This document shows, one piece after another, positions 27,022 through 35,465 of a stretch of DNA of 64,000 nucleotides. A program made the position numbers and the translations under genes. The notes beneath the pieces were generated by a model. It saw only the letters and a program-made list of their open reading frames with translations, searched no databases and was not told the DNA's origin. The DNA is from Halalkalicoccus jeotgali B3 (GTDB lineage: Archaea > Halobacteriota > Halobacteria > Halobacteriales > Halalkalicoccaceae): the NCBI RefSeq assembly GCF_000196895.1, contig NC_014297.1, positions 434,001-498,000 on the forward strand, written 5' to 3'. How positions within the stretch are numbered: position 1 is the stretch's first letter; each line of letters opens with the position of its first letter.

Positions 27022-27795
27022 ATGAGCACCGACTCATCGAACGAGCCGAATCGGATTCAAGCGGTCAAGAACGGCTTCGAAATCATCGAGGCTGTGAGCG
27101 ACCTCGGGGAATGTGGGGTAAAAGAGTTGGCCGACTACATGGACCTGCCCAAGAGCACGGTACACGTATATCTCAAAACGCTCGAGGAGACCGAGTACGT
27201 GATCAATCGCGACGGTACGTATCGGCTCGGGTTTCGGTTTCTGAACGTCGGTGGGAGGATCCGCCACGACAACAGCTACTATCAGGCGGGTCGCAACGAG
27301 CTCGACGACCTCGCTCAGACGACCGGTGAAGTCGCAACCCTCGGCTGTGGGGAAGGGGGATATCGTGTCATGCTGTACTGGACGGAACCGCCGGATGCCA
27401 TCTTCAACAACGTTCCGACCGGCGAGTACACCCGAATGCACTGGACCGCACTGGGAAAGGCGATACTCGCACAGAAATCCACGGATGAGCTACAGGAGAT
27501 ACTCAATCGCCGGGGCCTCCCACGGGCGACCGAACGCACCATCACGGATCGCGATGCGTTGCTGGACGAGATCGAATCGGTTCGGAAGACGGGGTACGCC
27601 GTCGAGAACGAGGAGCGCGTCCGGGGTGTCAAATCCGTCGCCGTTCCCGTCGTCAGCGACGACCAGACGACGCCTGCGGCGATTTCGGTCGCGGGCCCGA
27701 AACACAACTTCGACCAGGATCGTATCGAAGAGGAACTCCTCCCGGCGTTGCAGAACACCGCGAACGTCATCGAACTCAAAACCAAGCACTATTAG
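27022..27795 (+). CDS. IclR-family transcriptional regulator
   Basis: A 257-residue regulator. The N-terminal winged helix-turn-helix includes CGVKELADYMDLPKSTVHVYLKTL, and the C-terminal effector domain begins at about residue 80 with RHDNSYYQAGRNELDDL and includes YTRMHWTALGKAILA, a conserved IclR ligand-pocket stretch. ATG 27022 is preceded by GGGGGT, a possible ribosome site. In haloarchaea IclR-type proteins regulate sugar pathways. Here it most likely controls the hexuronate genes and, through the palindrome in its own promoter, itself. Confidence 0.9.
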   Translation: MSTDSSNEPNRIQAVKNGFEIIEAVSDLGECGVKELADYMDLPKSTVHVYLKTLEETEYVINRDGTYRLGFRFLNVGGRIRHDNSYYQAGRNELDDLAQTTGEVATLGCGEGGYRVMLYWTEPPDAIFNNVPTGEYTRMHWTALGKAILAQKSTDELQEILNRRGLPRATERTITDRDALLDEIESVRKTGYAVENEERVRGVKSVAVPVVSDDQTTPAAISVAGPKHNFDQDRIEEELLPALQNTANVIELKTKHY

Positions 27796-28330
27796 CTGAC
27801 TGGCGCGCACCGCCCGTCGACGTCGCGGTAGGACCCTAAAGCGAATCCATAATCGTTGAATTCGTTTTCGCTTCGATTAGTTTTCCTACTCCCTACCGTT
27901 CGCAGTGTCGCTACAGCTAGTCACTTCTGAAAATTACGACAGTATTTGTGTAAATCAGATTGCTTCTACTTCGTTTTCGGCCCGGCTCCCGCTTGCAGCA
28001 CTTCCTGATGAATGACCTTCGCCGATCGGTCGTCTGGCGGCCCGTCTGTGAGTGGCTGTGATCGAACAAATGTGATAAACTCACCAGTAGTACTCTTTCA
28101 TTTCCATTTCACTTACTTAACTCTTTATCCAGCGCTACCTCATCGCGGTTGGCTTGTCGACCACGAGATGCCTGTGTCCGGGGGTCGTTCGCTCCGTGGG
28201 TCGTATCGGCCATCGCAACAGGTTCGCAAAACGCCTTGCGGAGAGAACACCCTCTTACTGGCCGTCGACTGTCCAACCGTTCTGGATTGGACGCGTTCTC
28301 TGTCGTTCCGAGCGGTATCGACGTCCTGGA
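27796..28330. other. Intergenic region without a supported gene
   Basis: About 535 bases between the IclR stop and the stop of the convergent epimerase gene. The first 330 bases are of intermediate GC with T-rich stretches that could terminate transcription. The rest is open in several frames but shows no haloarchaeal amino-acid bias or recognisable motif. No RNA gene is evident. Confidence 0.5.
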
Positions 28331-29248
28331 CTACTTGTACGGTGCACAAACGCGACGGATCCCCTCTCGGAAATCGATCGTGGGTTCCCAGCCCGTGGCC
28401 TCGTTGATCTTCGAGTAGTCCGCACACGTATCGTGGACGTAGACGCTGTCGGGAATCGGATTCTCGACGTACTCTGGGTCGATCTCGGTGCCGAGCTCCT
28501 CGTTCAGGAGCTCGACGACTGTGTTGAAATCGTAGGCTTCGCCCGTTCCGAGGTTGTACACGCCCGTCAGTTCGTGTTCGGCGGCGAGTTCGATGCCACG
28601 AACGATGTCGGAAACATGGGTAAAGTCGCGCGTCTGGGTGCCGTCGCCGTAGATCACCGGCGCCTCGTCACTCGCGAGATCGTCGGCGAACTGCGCGATC
28701 ACGTTCGCGTACTCCTTTTTGTGACCCTCGGCCCCGCCGTAGCCCTGGTAGACCGAGAAGAACCGGAGCCCGGCCATCGACATATCGTAATGGTTCGCGA
28801 AGTACTCGGCGTACCGCTCGCGGGCGAGTTTCGAGGCTTCGTAGCCCGTGTTGACCTCGACGGGCATGTCCTCCGGGGAGGGCTCGGTCTGGTTGCCGTA
28901 GATCGAGGACGTGGAAGCATACACCACGGTATCGCAGCCGTCCTCGCGAGCCTGCTCGACGGTGTTGACGAACCCCTCGACGTTGACGCGCGCACCGCGT
29001 GTGGGCTCGTCCTCGTGCATCGCATACGAGGACAGCGCCGCGAGGTGAAAGACGACGTCGACGTCGGTCGGCAGATCGTCCTCGAGGACGCTCGATTCGT
29101 GAAACTCCACCGCGGAATCGAGGTTCTCGGGCGTCCCGAGATAGCAGTCGTCGATCGCGATGACGTCGTTGTCCTCGGCCAGGTGGTTCGCGAGGGTCGA
29201 ACCGATGAAACCCGCACCGCCCGTTACCAATACGCGCTGGTTGATCAC
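28331..29248 (-). CDS. NAD-dependent nucleotide-sugar epimerase/dehydratase
   Basis: A 305-residue extended short-chain dehydrogenase. The dinucleotide motif TGGAGFIGS is at residues 9-17, the catalytic serine region is ASTSSIYG, and the catalytic pair is Tyr-x-x-x-Lys in YEASK. The family acts on UDP-glucose, UDP-galactose or dTDP-sugars. It starts at GTG 29248; a TATA-like TTTATA (minus strand, around 29274) lies 26 bases upstream, so the message is probably leaderless. A single gene, likely in surface glycan or glycoprotein sugar supply. Confidence 0.88.
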   Translation of the reverse strand: MINQRVLVTGGAGFIGSTLANHLAEDNDVIAIDDCYLGTPENLDSAVEFHESSVLEDDLPTDVDVVFHLAALSSYAMHEDEPTRGARVNVEGFVNTVEQAREDGCDTVVYASTSSIYGNQTEPSPEDMPVEVNTGYEASKLARERYAEYFANHYDMSMAGLRFFSVYQGYGGAEGHKKEYANVIAQFADDLASDEAPVIYGDGTQTRDFTHVSDIVRGIELAAEHELTGVYNLGTGEAYDFNTVVELLNEELGTEIDPEYVENPIPDSVYVHDTCADYSKINEATGWEPTIDFREGIRRVCAPYK

Positions 29249-29500
29249 GGAGGACCGTGCTCGCTGTCAGAATATAAATCCTTCTATGTTGAGTGGTTTC
29301 TGTATTGATATACTCTCCATTGAGTCGAATTAAGCACGGAATGTGACTAAATAGCCACTCAAGGCGTCGACTCTGGCCCCTTGTTCCCGGAGGCCGTACA
29401 TTCTCTCCGGTTCTTATCGCCATTCGGATATTTCGACAATCGAGTGGTTGGGACCGGGCTCCGGTATTCCTTTGGCCGTCGATCGATTGCTGTCGCCCGT

Positions 29501-30973
29501 ATGTGGCTCTGGTCCGGCGAGGGGTACTGGATCGTCCGCTTGCTCTTCCAGCGTGCGCTCGCGTTGCTCTATCTGCTCGCCTTTCTCGTCGCCGCGAACC
29601 AGTTCCGGCCCCTCGCGGGCGAAGACGGCCTGTTGCCGCTCTCGCGGTACGTCGAGAACGCCTCGTTTCGAGAGCGCCCGAGCCTCTTCTATTTCTATCC
29701 GAGCGACCGCGTGATCGCGATCGCAGCGTGGACCGGCGTTGGCCTGTCCCTCCTCGCGCTCGTCGCCACACCCTACTGGCTGCCCGATCCCTACGCGACG
29801 CCCGCCTCGATGGCGCTGTGGGCGGGGCTGTGGCTGTTGTATCTCTCCTTTGTCAACGCGGGCCAGACCTTCTACGGCTACGGTTGGGAGTCGATGCTGC
29901 TCGAGACCGGCTTTCTCGCGGTCTTTCTCGGTGCCGGCGGTGTTGCTCCGCCGTTCGTGGTGTTCGTCCTGTTGCAGTGGGTACTCTTCAGAAATATGTT
30001 CGGGGCGGGGCTGATCAAACTGCGTGGCGACGAGTGTTGGCGCGATCTGACTTGCATGGAGTATCACTACGAGACCCAGCCGATCCCCAATCCCGTGAGC
30101 TGGTTCGCTCACCACCGCTCGAAGGCCTTTCACCGCCTCGAGACGCTCGGCAACCACGTCGTCGAACTCGCAGTCCCCTTCCTGTACTTCGCGCCCCAAC
30201 CCGCCGCGGCGCTGGCGGGCGTGGCGACGATCGGCTTTCAGGGCTGGTTGATGATCACCGGCAACTTCGCGTGGCTCAACGCTCTGACGATCGTCTTGGC
30301 GATCGCGACGTTCAGCGACGGTGTTCTCAGTACCGTCCTGCCGGTCACGGCCCCGGCGGTCGCCCCGACACCCTTGTATCTCGAAGTAGCGGCCGTGCTC
30401 GTCGCGCTCGCTGTCGTCGGACTGAGCGTCCGACCGACGATGAACATGCTCTCGGAAGGGCAGGTGATGAACACGTCGTTCGATCCCCTACATCTGGTCA
30501 ACACGTACGGTGCGTTCGGGTCGATCACGAGAGATCGATACGAGCTCGTCATCGAGGGCACCGCCGACGAGGTACTCACCGACGGGACGAAGTGGCGCGC
30601 CTACGAGTTCAAGGGCAAACCGACCGATCCCGAACAGCGTCCGCGGCAGGTCGCGCCCTATCACCTCCGGCTCGACTGGCAGCTGTGGTTCGCCGCTATG
30701 TCGCCGTCTCCCTACCGGAGTCCGTGGTTTCCGCGATTGCTGGGTAAGCTCCTCGAAGGCGACGAGGCGACGCTCGACCTCCTTGCGGAGAATCCCTTCG
30801 AGGAACCGCCGGAGTACGTCCGTGCGATTCGCTATCGCTATGGGTATACGACCCCGGAAGAGCGCGACGAGACGGGCCGATGGTGGGAGCGCGAACGTGT
30901 CGGGACGTACGTCGAACCGGTCTCACGCGAGGATTTCGAGGGCCGGGGTCGCCGTCGCCAGCGGCTGCGATGA
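29501..30973 (+). CDS. Lipase-maturation-factor-like integral membrane protein
   Basis: A 490-residue protein with about eight hydrophobic segments in the first 330 residues, followed by a soluble tail. Family marks of LMF1/LMF2 are the intramembrane motif GYGWESMLLETGF, the LQWVLFRNMFGAGLIKLRGD segment and the tail stretches YEFKGKP and PYHLRLDWQLWFAA. In animals LMF1 helps lipases fold in the endoplasmic reticulum; in haloarchaea the function is unknown. ATG 29501 starts the family N-terminus MWLWSGEGYWIVRLLFQRAL. A DCC-family thiol oxidoreductase lies convergent, 26 bases away, and could act with it on exported disulfide proteins. Confidence 0.82.
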   Translation: MWLWSGEGYWIVRLLFQRALALLYLLAFLVAANQFRPLAGEDGLLPLSRYVENASFRERPSLFYFYPSDRVIAIAAWTGVGLSLLALVATPYWLPDPYATPASMALWAGLWLLYLSFVNAGQTFYGYGWESMLLETGFLAVFLGAGGVAPPFVVFVLLQWVLFRNMFGAGLIKLRGDECWRDLTCMEYHYETQPIPNPVSWFAHHRSKAFHRLETLGNHVVELAVPFLYFAPQPAAALAGVATIGFQGWLMITGNFAWLNALTIVLAIATFSDGVLSTVLPVTAPAVAPTPLYLEVAAVLVALAVVGLSVRPTMNMLSEGQVMNTSFDPLHLVNTYGAFGSITRDRYELVIEGTADEVLTDGTKWRAYEFKGKPTDPEQRPRQVAPYHLRLDWQLWFAAMSPSPYRSPWFPRLLGKLLEGDEATLDLLAENPFEEPPEYVRAIRYRYGYTTPEERDETGRWWERERVGTYVEPVSREDFEGRGRRRQRLR

Positions 30974-30999
30974 CCCGGCTGCCGGGCCGAGCGAATCAG

Positions 31000-31389
31000 T
31001 CAGCGCTCGTCGTTCGATTTTTGCCGAACGGGTGGTGTCTTCGAGAGCAGCCGTCCCCAGACGCTACGGTTGTCCGCGACTCGCCGGTAGGAGCGTTCAC
31101 GTAGTCGCTCGTAGTCCTCGAAGTTCCGCAGGAACTGCGAGAGGGGTCGGACTGGCTGTCCGATCCCGGTTCGCGTGAACGCCTCCTCGATCGAGGCGCC
31201 ACACGAGTAGACACCATCGTCGGTAATGAAATGCGAGCAGTTTTCGTAGGTATCGGGCAGCCGCTCGCGTAGTTCCGGCGTGAGGTCAGTGAACCCGACG
31301 ACGCGGACATCCGAGCGGTCGCTGAAGAACTCCGCCCACCACGTACAGAAGCCACAGTCGTCGTCGTAGACGAGGGTTGCGTCGGTCAT
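31000..31389 (-). CDS. DCC-family thiol-disulfide oxidoreductase (DUF393)
   Basis: A 129-residue protein with the family signature YDDDCGFC at residues 8-15, giving a CxxC redox pair (Cys 12, Cys 15), and the usual downstream GASIEEAF and RPLSQF segments. No signal peptide. Related DCC domains frequently occur next to, or fused with, HTTM or LMF-type membrane proteins, consistent with the neighbour here. Confidence 0.85.
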   Translation of the reverse strand: MTDATLVYDDDCGFCTWWAEFFSDRSDVRVVGFTDLTPELRERLPDTYENCSHFITDDGVYSCGASIEEAFTRTGIGQPVRPLSQFLRNFEDYERLRERSYRRVADNRSVWGRLLSKTPPVRQKSNDER

Positions 31390-31534
31390 ACTCGTTGTAG
31401 GAGTCCAACGCCACTAACGTTTGCTCTCCGTACTGCAGACGAGGACTGAAGTGGGCTTCGAGCGGTTTCGACTCAGATCGACCCCATCGTGACGGCGACC
31501 CGAATGCTTACTGTTGTCGTCCCCAACGGCGGGT

Positions 31535-31705
31535 ATGGAACGGTTCGTCCAATTGACCGTCAGCGGTGGTGTGGCTCTTCTTTGTGGCCTTTGGATCGGA
31601 GCGTTTTCCGCTGCATACTCAGGAGCGTGGCTGCTCGGAGCGATCCTCGCCCTCCTCGGACTCGGGGCGCTGACCCGTGGTATTGGACGCGAAATCGAGC
31701 TATGA
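31535..31705 (+). CDS. Small two-helix membrane protein
   Basis: A 56-residue protein with two hydrophobic segments (about residues 7-27 and 30-47) and a charged C-terminus GIGREIEL. ATG 31535 sits about 28 bases after a weak TATA-like TGCTTACT, consistent with a leaderless message. I do not recognise the family; such short two-helix proteins are common in haloarchaea. Confidence 0.5.
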   Translation: MERFVQLTVSGGVALLCGLWIGAFSAAYSGAWLLGAILALLGLGALTRGIGREIEL

Positions 31706-31729
31706 AAGCTAATTCATCCCCATGCTGAC

Positions 31730-32480
31730 CCGGTTCGACGGACCCATCTCTCCGACTGCATCCAATAGTATCGCGGATCGTTTTATCGCCTCGTGGGGAC
31801 AAGACCACTCGGCTCAAGCTCGCCGGTACTGGACCAATAAGCGGGCTTCATGGTATCAATATCAAAGAAGTCACATCCCGCGTCAGTGCCGTCGATCGCT
31901 CGCTTGATGGCGTCGGTGATAATCTGGCTCAGGTCGTACTTGGCGGCCTCAATGGCGGTGTACCACTTCATACCAGCTTCGCACCTCTCCTCATAAGTGT
32001 CGGGCCCGGACCAAAACCCGCGGGGCCGATCAACGTAATAGTTCTTGCTGGCCCTCAGGCCGTCGTTGTAGATGCACTTGCCCACGCGCCGTGATCATGT
32101 TCGAAGCTAGTAATCCCGTCGTCGCTGGTGTCAGCATACCAGTCGAGGTGGACGAGGCCGATGTTATCGTAACCACTGCCTTGGTCCAATCCTTCATATC
32201 GGGATACGAAATCCAGTAATCGCCACCGATGATAATTGGCGTTGCGCCTGTTCGGCGATCCCGCCGATGGTGGCCTCGATGTCGAGCTGGCTTTCCCGGA
32301 TTTCGCCGGGCGCGATTGTCGCATCGCCTTGATGTAGGGATATATAGGGAGAGATCCGTCCAGGTCACCTGGACGGCCCGTAGCGCGTATCCAGGCGGAT
32401 AGTAGCTAGCCGATGATGCTGACGTCCGCGTCCTCTTCTGTTAATCGGTCATAGTCGACCTCCGGTAAATTTCAGGAATG
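31730..32480 (-). pseudogene. Decayed agmatinase/arginase-family ureohydrolase
   Basis: Fragments of one ureohydrolase appear in order in different minus-strand frames. At about 32420 there is EEDADVSIIG (family N-terminal strand), then an in-frame stop. At about 32300 comes GDATIAPGEIRESQLDIEATIGGIAE, here split: APGEIRESQ then LDIEATIGGI. Then GATPIIIGGDYWISYPD at about 32220, NIGLVHLDWYADTSDDG at about 32140, WSGPDTYEERCEAGMKW near 32000, and DFFDIDTMKPAY near 31860. At least three frameshifts and one stop are needed to join them. Metal-ligand histidines are also lost: GGDH is GGDY, and DAHTD is DWYAD. The gene is not functional. Confidence 0.8.
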
Positions 32481-32717
32481 GCGAGGTCTCGCTGAAGATT
32501 GATTCGCTCGCTTTCTTGTATGTGTCACCGTAGATGCCTTCACCGTTTTTCCAATCAGATCTATAATCAAATCCTTCCCTTTTGCATTCTAAGCACGTTC
32601 ACGCCCTTCTTGGATCACTACCGGAATGTAGATCTCTCCAAAATTCGTTTCGCTCCGAGTTCTCTTCGGACTTACAAGCCGTTAGATTCGTAACGATGGG
32701 GGTGAAATTGGAATCAA

Positions 32718-32993
32718 ATGCCGACTCATCGCCGCCGCCGATTCATCCATGGACAGACGGCTTGGATGCTCGCGTCGGTTCTCGCGCTCACACTGTTAGG
32801 TACACTTACCGTCGAGCTCTTTTTTGTCCTTTCGCTGATCGGCTTTCTCGTCGTCACCGAATTGACTGCGCCGTTTGCGGTTACTCCGCAATGGCGGACG
32901 CGACTCAAGTGGCTCATTGGTCTCGGCCTGCTCGTCTTCGGTGCGATCGTCGTCCGACGGATTATCGAAATCCTTCCATCGGGGGTACTGTAG
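32718..32993 (+). CDS. Small membrane protein heading a MoxR operon
   Basis: A 91-residue protein with two hydrophobic regions (about 15-50 and 65-85) and a basic N-terminus. Its stop is immediately followed by the ATG of the DUF4350 gene, so the two are co-expressed. No known domain is recognised. In its position, haloarchaeal MoxR operons usually carry membrane proteins that work with DUF4350, DUF58 or DUF4129 proteins. Confidence 0.65.
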   Translation: MPTHRRRRFIHGQTAWMLASVLALTLLGTLTVELFFVLSLIGFLVVTELTAPFAVTPQWRTRLKWLIGLGLLVFGAIVVRRIIEILPSGVL

Positions 32994-34070
32994 ATGTCCT
33001 GGCTTCAGGATTGGTCATACCCGCGACTGCTATTTTATACGCTTGCAGCTGTCCTCCTGATCGGCCTGCTCGTCGGCGCGAGCACCTCAGGCGTGGCTTT
33101 CGGCACTTACACCCACGACTGGGACGGGACATCGGAGCTCCGCTCGGAGGCACGGGCCGCGGGCGCAGAACCGATCGTCGCGACTGACACGAGTAGGTAT
33201 GAGGACGTCGAGGCTAACGGCACCGTCGCAATCGCGATCGCTGCCGAAGAGTCCTACGGGCCTGAGGATCGCGCGCGCCTCAATGACTTCGTCAGGCGCG
33301 GGGGAACGCTGGTGATCGCCGACGATATCGGGCAGACGAACCAGCTCCTCCAAGAGTTAGGCTCGAGTACCCGTATCGATGGAGCCCTGTTGCGTGACGA
33401 ACGCGAGTACTACCGCTCGCCAGCCCTGCCTGTCGCGATTGAAACGGCCGATCACCCCTACGTCAATAACAGCGACTCGTTCACACTGAACTACGGGACA
33501 GCGCTCGACCCCAACGGTGCCGAGGTGCTGATTCAGACCTCGGAGTACGCCTATCTCGACAGCACCCCTAATGGGGCGTTCGACGAGAACGAGACTCTCG
33601 GTCCTCGGCCGATCATGACGACCGAATCCGTCGGACAGGGGGAGCTCGTCGTGGTCAGTGACTCCAGCGCGCTGATCAACGCCATGCTTGAACGGCCCGG
33701 CAACCGGGCGTTTGTCGGGACGCTGTTCGACGCTCACGACCGGGTGCTGATCGACCAGTCTCGATCCGATGGACTGCCGCCGCTCGCGCTCGCGCTGCTG
33801 GCGCTTCGCGAGTCCGCGTTCTTGCAATTGGCGCTCGCTGTGGGACTCGTCGGTATGGTTGCGCTCGTGGACACGCGACCGGGCTGGGTGCGTGGATTTG
33901 GACATCGCTTCGGCCAATCAACCCGTCCCAATCATGTCGAACCAGACCTCGGGGCGTCTGACCTGCGGGCGGTTCTTGCCACCCAGTACCCTGAATGGGA
34001 TTCGGATCGTCGCGAACGTATTATACAAACAATTATGAATGGACGAAAAAAAGGAGACAACAATGACTGA
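32994..34070 (+). CDS. DUF4350 domain membrane protein
   Basis: A 358-residue protein. An N-terminal membrane helix (residues about 12-32) is followed by a ThuA/GATase-like extracellular or cytoplasmic domain (YGPEDRARLNDFVRRGGTLVIADD is the DUF4350 core), a second hydrophobic segment near residue 270 and a short soluble tail. DUF4350 proteins accompany MoxR ATPases in archaea and bacteria; their role is unknown. The stop overlaps the MoxR start by eight bases, and a Shine-Dalgarno-like AAGGAG lies inside the end of this gene. Confidence 0.82.
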   Translation: MSWLQDWSYPRLLFYTLAAVLLIGLLVGASTSGVAFGTYTHDWDGTSELRSEARAAGAEPIVATDTSRYEDVEANGTVAIAIAAEESYGPEDRARLNDFVRRGGTLVIADDIGQTNQLLQELGSSTRIDGALLRDEREYYRSPALPVAIETADHPYVNNSDSFTLNYGTALDPNGAEVLIQTSEYAYLDSTPNGAFDENETLGPRPIMTTESVGQGELVVVSDSSALINAMLERPGNRAFVGTLFDAHDRVLIDQSRSDGLPPLALALLALRESAFLQLALAVGLVGMVALVDTRPGWVRGFGHRFGQSTRPNHVEPDLGASDLRAVLATQYPEWDSDRRERIIQTIMNGRKKGDNND

Positions 34071-35067
34071 TCCCGCTGCGATGTATGAGAACCTTCGCGA
34101 GGAAATGGGGACGGTACTCATCGGCAACGAAGCGATTATCGAGCAGTTGACGGTCGCGCTGCTGTCGAATGGGCACGTCCTTCTCGAGGGAGTCCCGGGG
34201 GTTGCGAAGACGACGATGGCGAACCTGTTTGCTCGCGCCTCGGGGCTCGACTACAACCGGATCCAGATGACGCCCGACGTCCTGCCGGCCGACGTGACCG
34301 GTACACACGTCTATCACGACCAGACCGGCGAGTTCTCGCTCCAACGGGGCCCGATCTTCGCAAACTTCGTCGTCGCTGACGAGATTAACCGTGCGACGCC
34401 AAAAACCCAGAGTGCACTCTTGGAGGCGATGCAGGAACGGACCGCTACGATCGAGGGACAGACGCTTGACCTCCCGGAACCGTTCATCGTGGTCGCGACC
34501 CAGAACCCCATCGAGATGGAAGGGACCTTCGAACTGCCTGAGGCCCAGCGCGATCGCTTTCTCTTCAAACTGGTCGTCGACCTCCCAACTCGTGAAGACG
34601 AGTCGGCGCTGCTTGATCGGTTCGATTCGGCGCCAGAACTGGGGCCTGAGGCGATCGACCAGGTCGTCACTCCAACGGGGATCCTCGAGGCCCGACAGGT
34701 TGTATCGAACGTCCACGTCGACGAGCGCGTCAAGGGATATATTCTCGATCTCGTTGATGCGACACGAAACCACGGCGACATCGCTCACGGGACCTCCCCG
34801 CGGGCGTCGCTCGCGTTGCTCGACGCTGCGAAGGCTCGCGCGGCGATCCACGGCCGAGACTATGCTATTCCCGACGACGCCAAAACCCTCGTTCGACCAA
34901 CCTTCACCCACCGGCTCGTGCTCTCGACCGACGCTGAACTCAGTGGTGTCACGGCCGAAGACGCCCTCGAAGAAATCATGGCGACGGTCCAGCCGCCGGG
35001 AAGCGATGCTGAACGCGAACGCGAGAGTGCGGTCTCGGACGGCGGCCGATCGCGGATGGGCGAGTAG
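34063..35067 (+). CDS. MoxR-family AAA+ ATPase
   Basis: A 334-residue AAA+ chaperone-like ATPase. Walker A is GVPGVAKT at residues 43-50, Walker B lies in FVVADEINRA, sensor 1 in VVATQNPIEMEGT, and the PEAQRDRF arginine-finger region follows, all diagnostic of MoxR. MoxR proteins usually act with a DUF58 von-Willebrand-like protein on membrane or metal-enzyme maturation. Here no DUF58 gene follows: the next gene is convergent. ATG 34063 has AAGGAG seven bases before it. Confidence 0.92.
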   Translation: MTDPAAMYENLREEMGTVLIGNEAIIEQLTVALLSNGHVLLEGVPGVAKTTMANLFARASGLDYNRIQMTPDVLPADVTGTHVYHDQTGEFSLQRGPIFANFVVADEINRATPKTQSALLEAMQERTATIEGQTLDLPEPFIVVATQNPIEMEGTFELPEAQRDRFLFKLVVDLPTREDESALLDRFDSAPELGPEAIDQVVTPTGILEARQVVSNVHVDERVKGYILDLVDATRNHGDIAHGTSPRASLALLDAAKARAAIHGRDYAIPDDAKTLVRPTFTHRLVLSTDAELSGVTAEDALEEIMATVQPPGSDAERERESAVSDGGRSRMGE

Positions 35068-35122
35068 CCAGTCGTTTACTTGTCAATTTCATCTGACCGG
35101 CCGCCCTAGAATGAACCGCTAA

Positions 35123-35461
35123 CTATCCACCCAGGAGTATCGTCATAATCGACGCACTCACCATTCCGGCCGCGCCGAGGACGGTCAGGACCGCCATTGC
35201 CCGCCGCGTGTCGGCGGCGCTCCACTCACGGTCGAGCGTAGTATGCATACCCGCAAGCGACTCACTGAGCAACACTGTGCTGGCCCAGACTGTCAGCCCG
35301 AAGCCGAAAACGAGCGCCGAGAGTGAAAACGCAACGTCGCTGGCATCGCCTCGTGACCAACCGGCAATAATGAACACGATGACGAGTCCGCCACCGACGA
35401 CTGCACCCAGCAGGGCCGCACGCGCGAGGTCGGCAAGGTTCCGGTCGGCGTCATTAGCCAT
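35123..35461 (-). CDS. Small haloarchaeal membrane protein after dppC
   Basis: A 112-residue protein with three hydrophobic segments (about residues 15-35, 45-65 and 88-108). ATG 35461 (MANDADRNL) lies five bases after the dppC stop on the same strand, so it is the last gene of the peptide-transporter operon. It resembles haloarchaeal proteins of unknown function often found in that place (DUF7268-like, as I recall). The longer frame to 35551 would overlap dppC and is not preferred. Confidence 0.65.
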   Translation of the reverse strand: MANDADRNLADLARAALLGAVVGGGLVIVFIIAGWSRGDASDVAFSLSALVFGFGLTVWASTVLLSESLAGMHTTLDREWSAADTRRAMAVLTVLGAAGMVSASIMTILLGG

Positions 35462-35465
35462 CGTC

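Noticed and set aside
28012-28418. Open frames in the intergenic region after IclR
   Set aside because: Composition is neither acidic nor GC3-biased, there is no motif, and the frames overlap the end of the epimerase gene. Transposase remnant considered but no signature seen.
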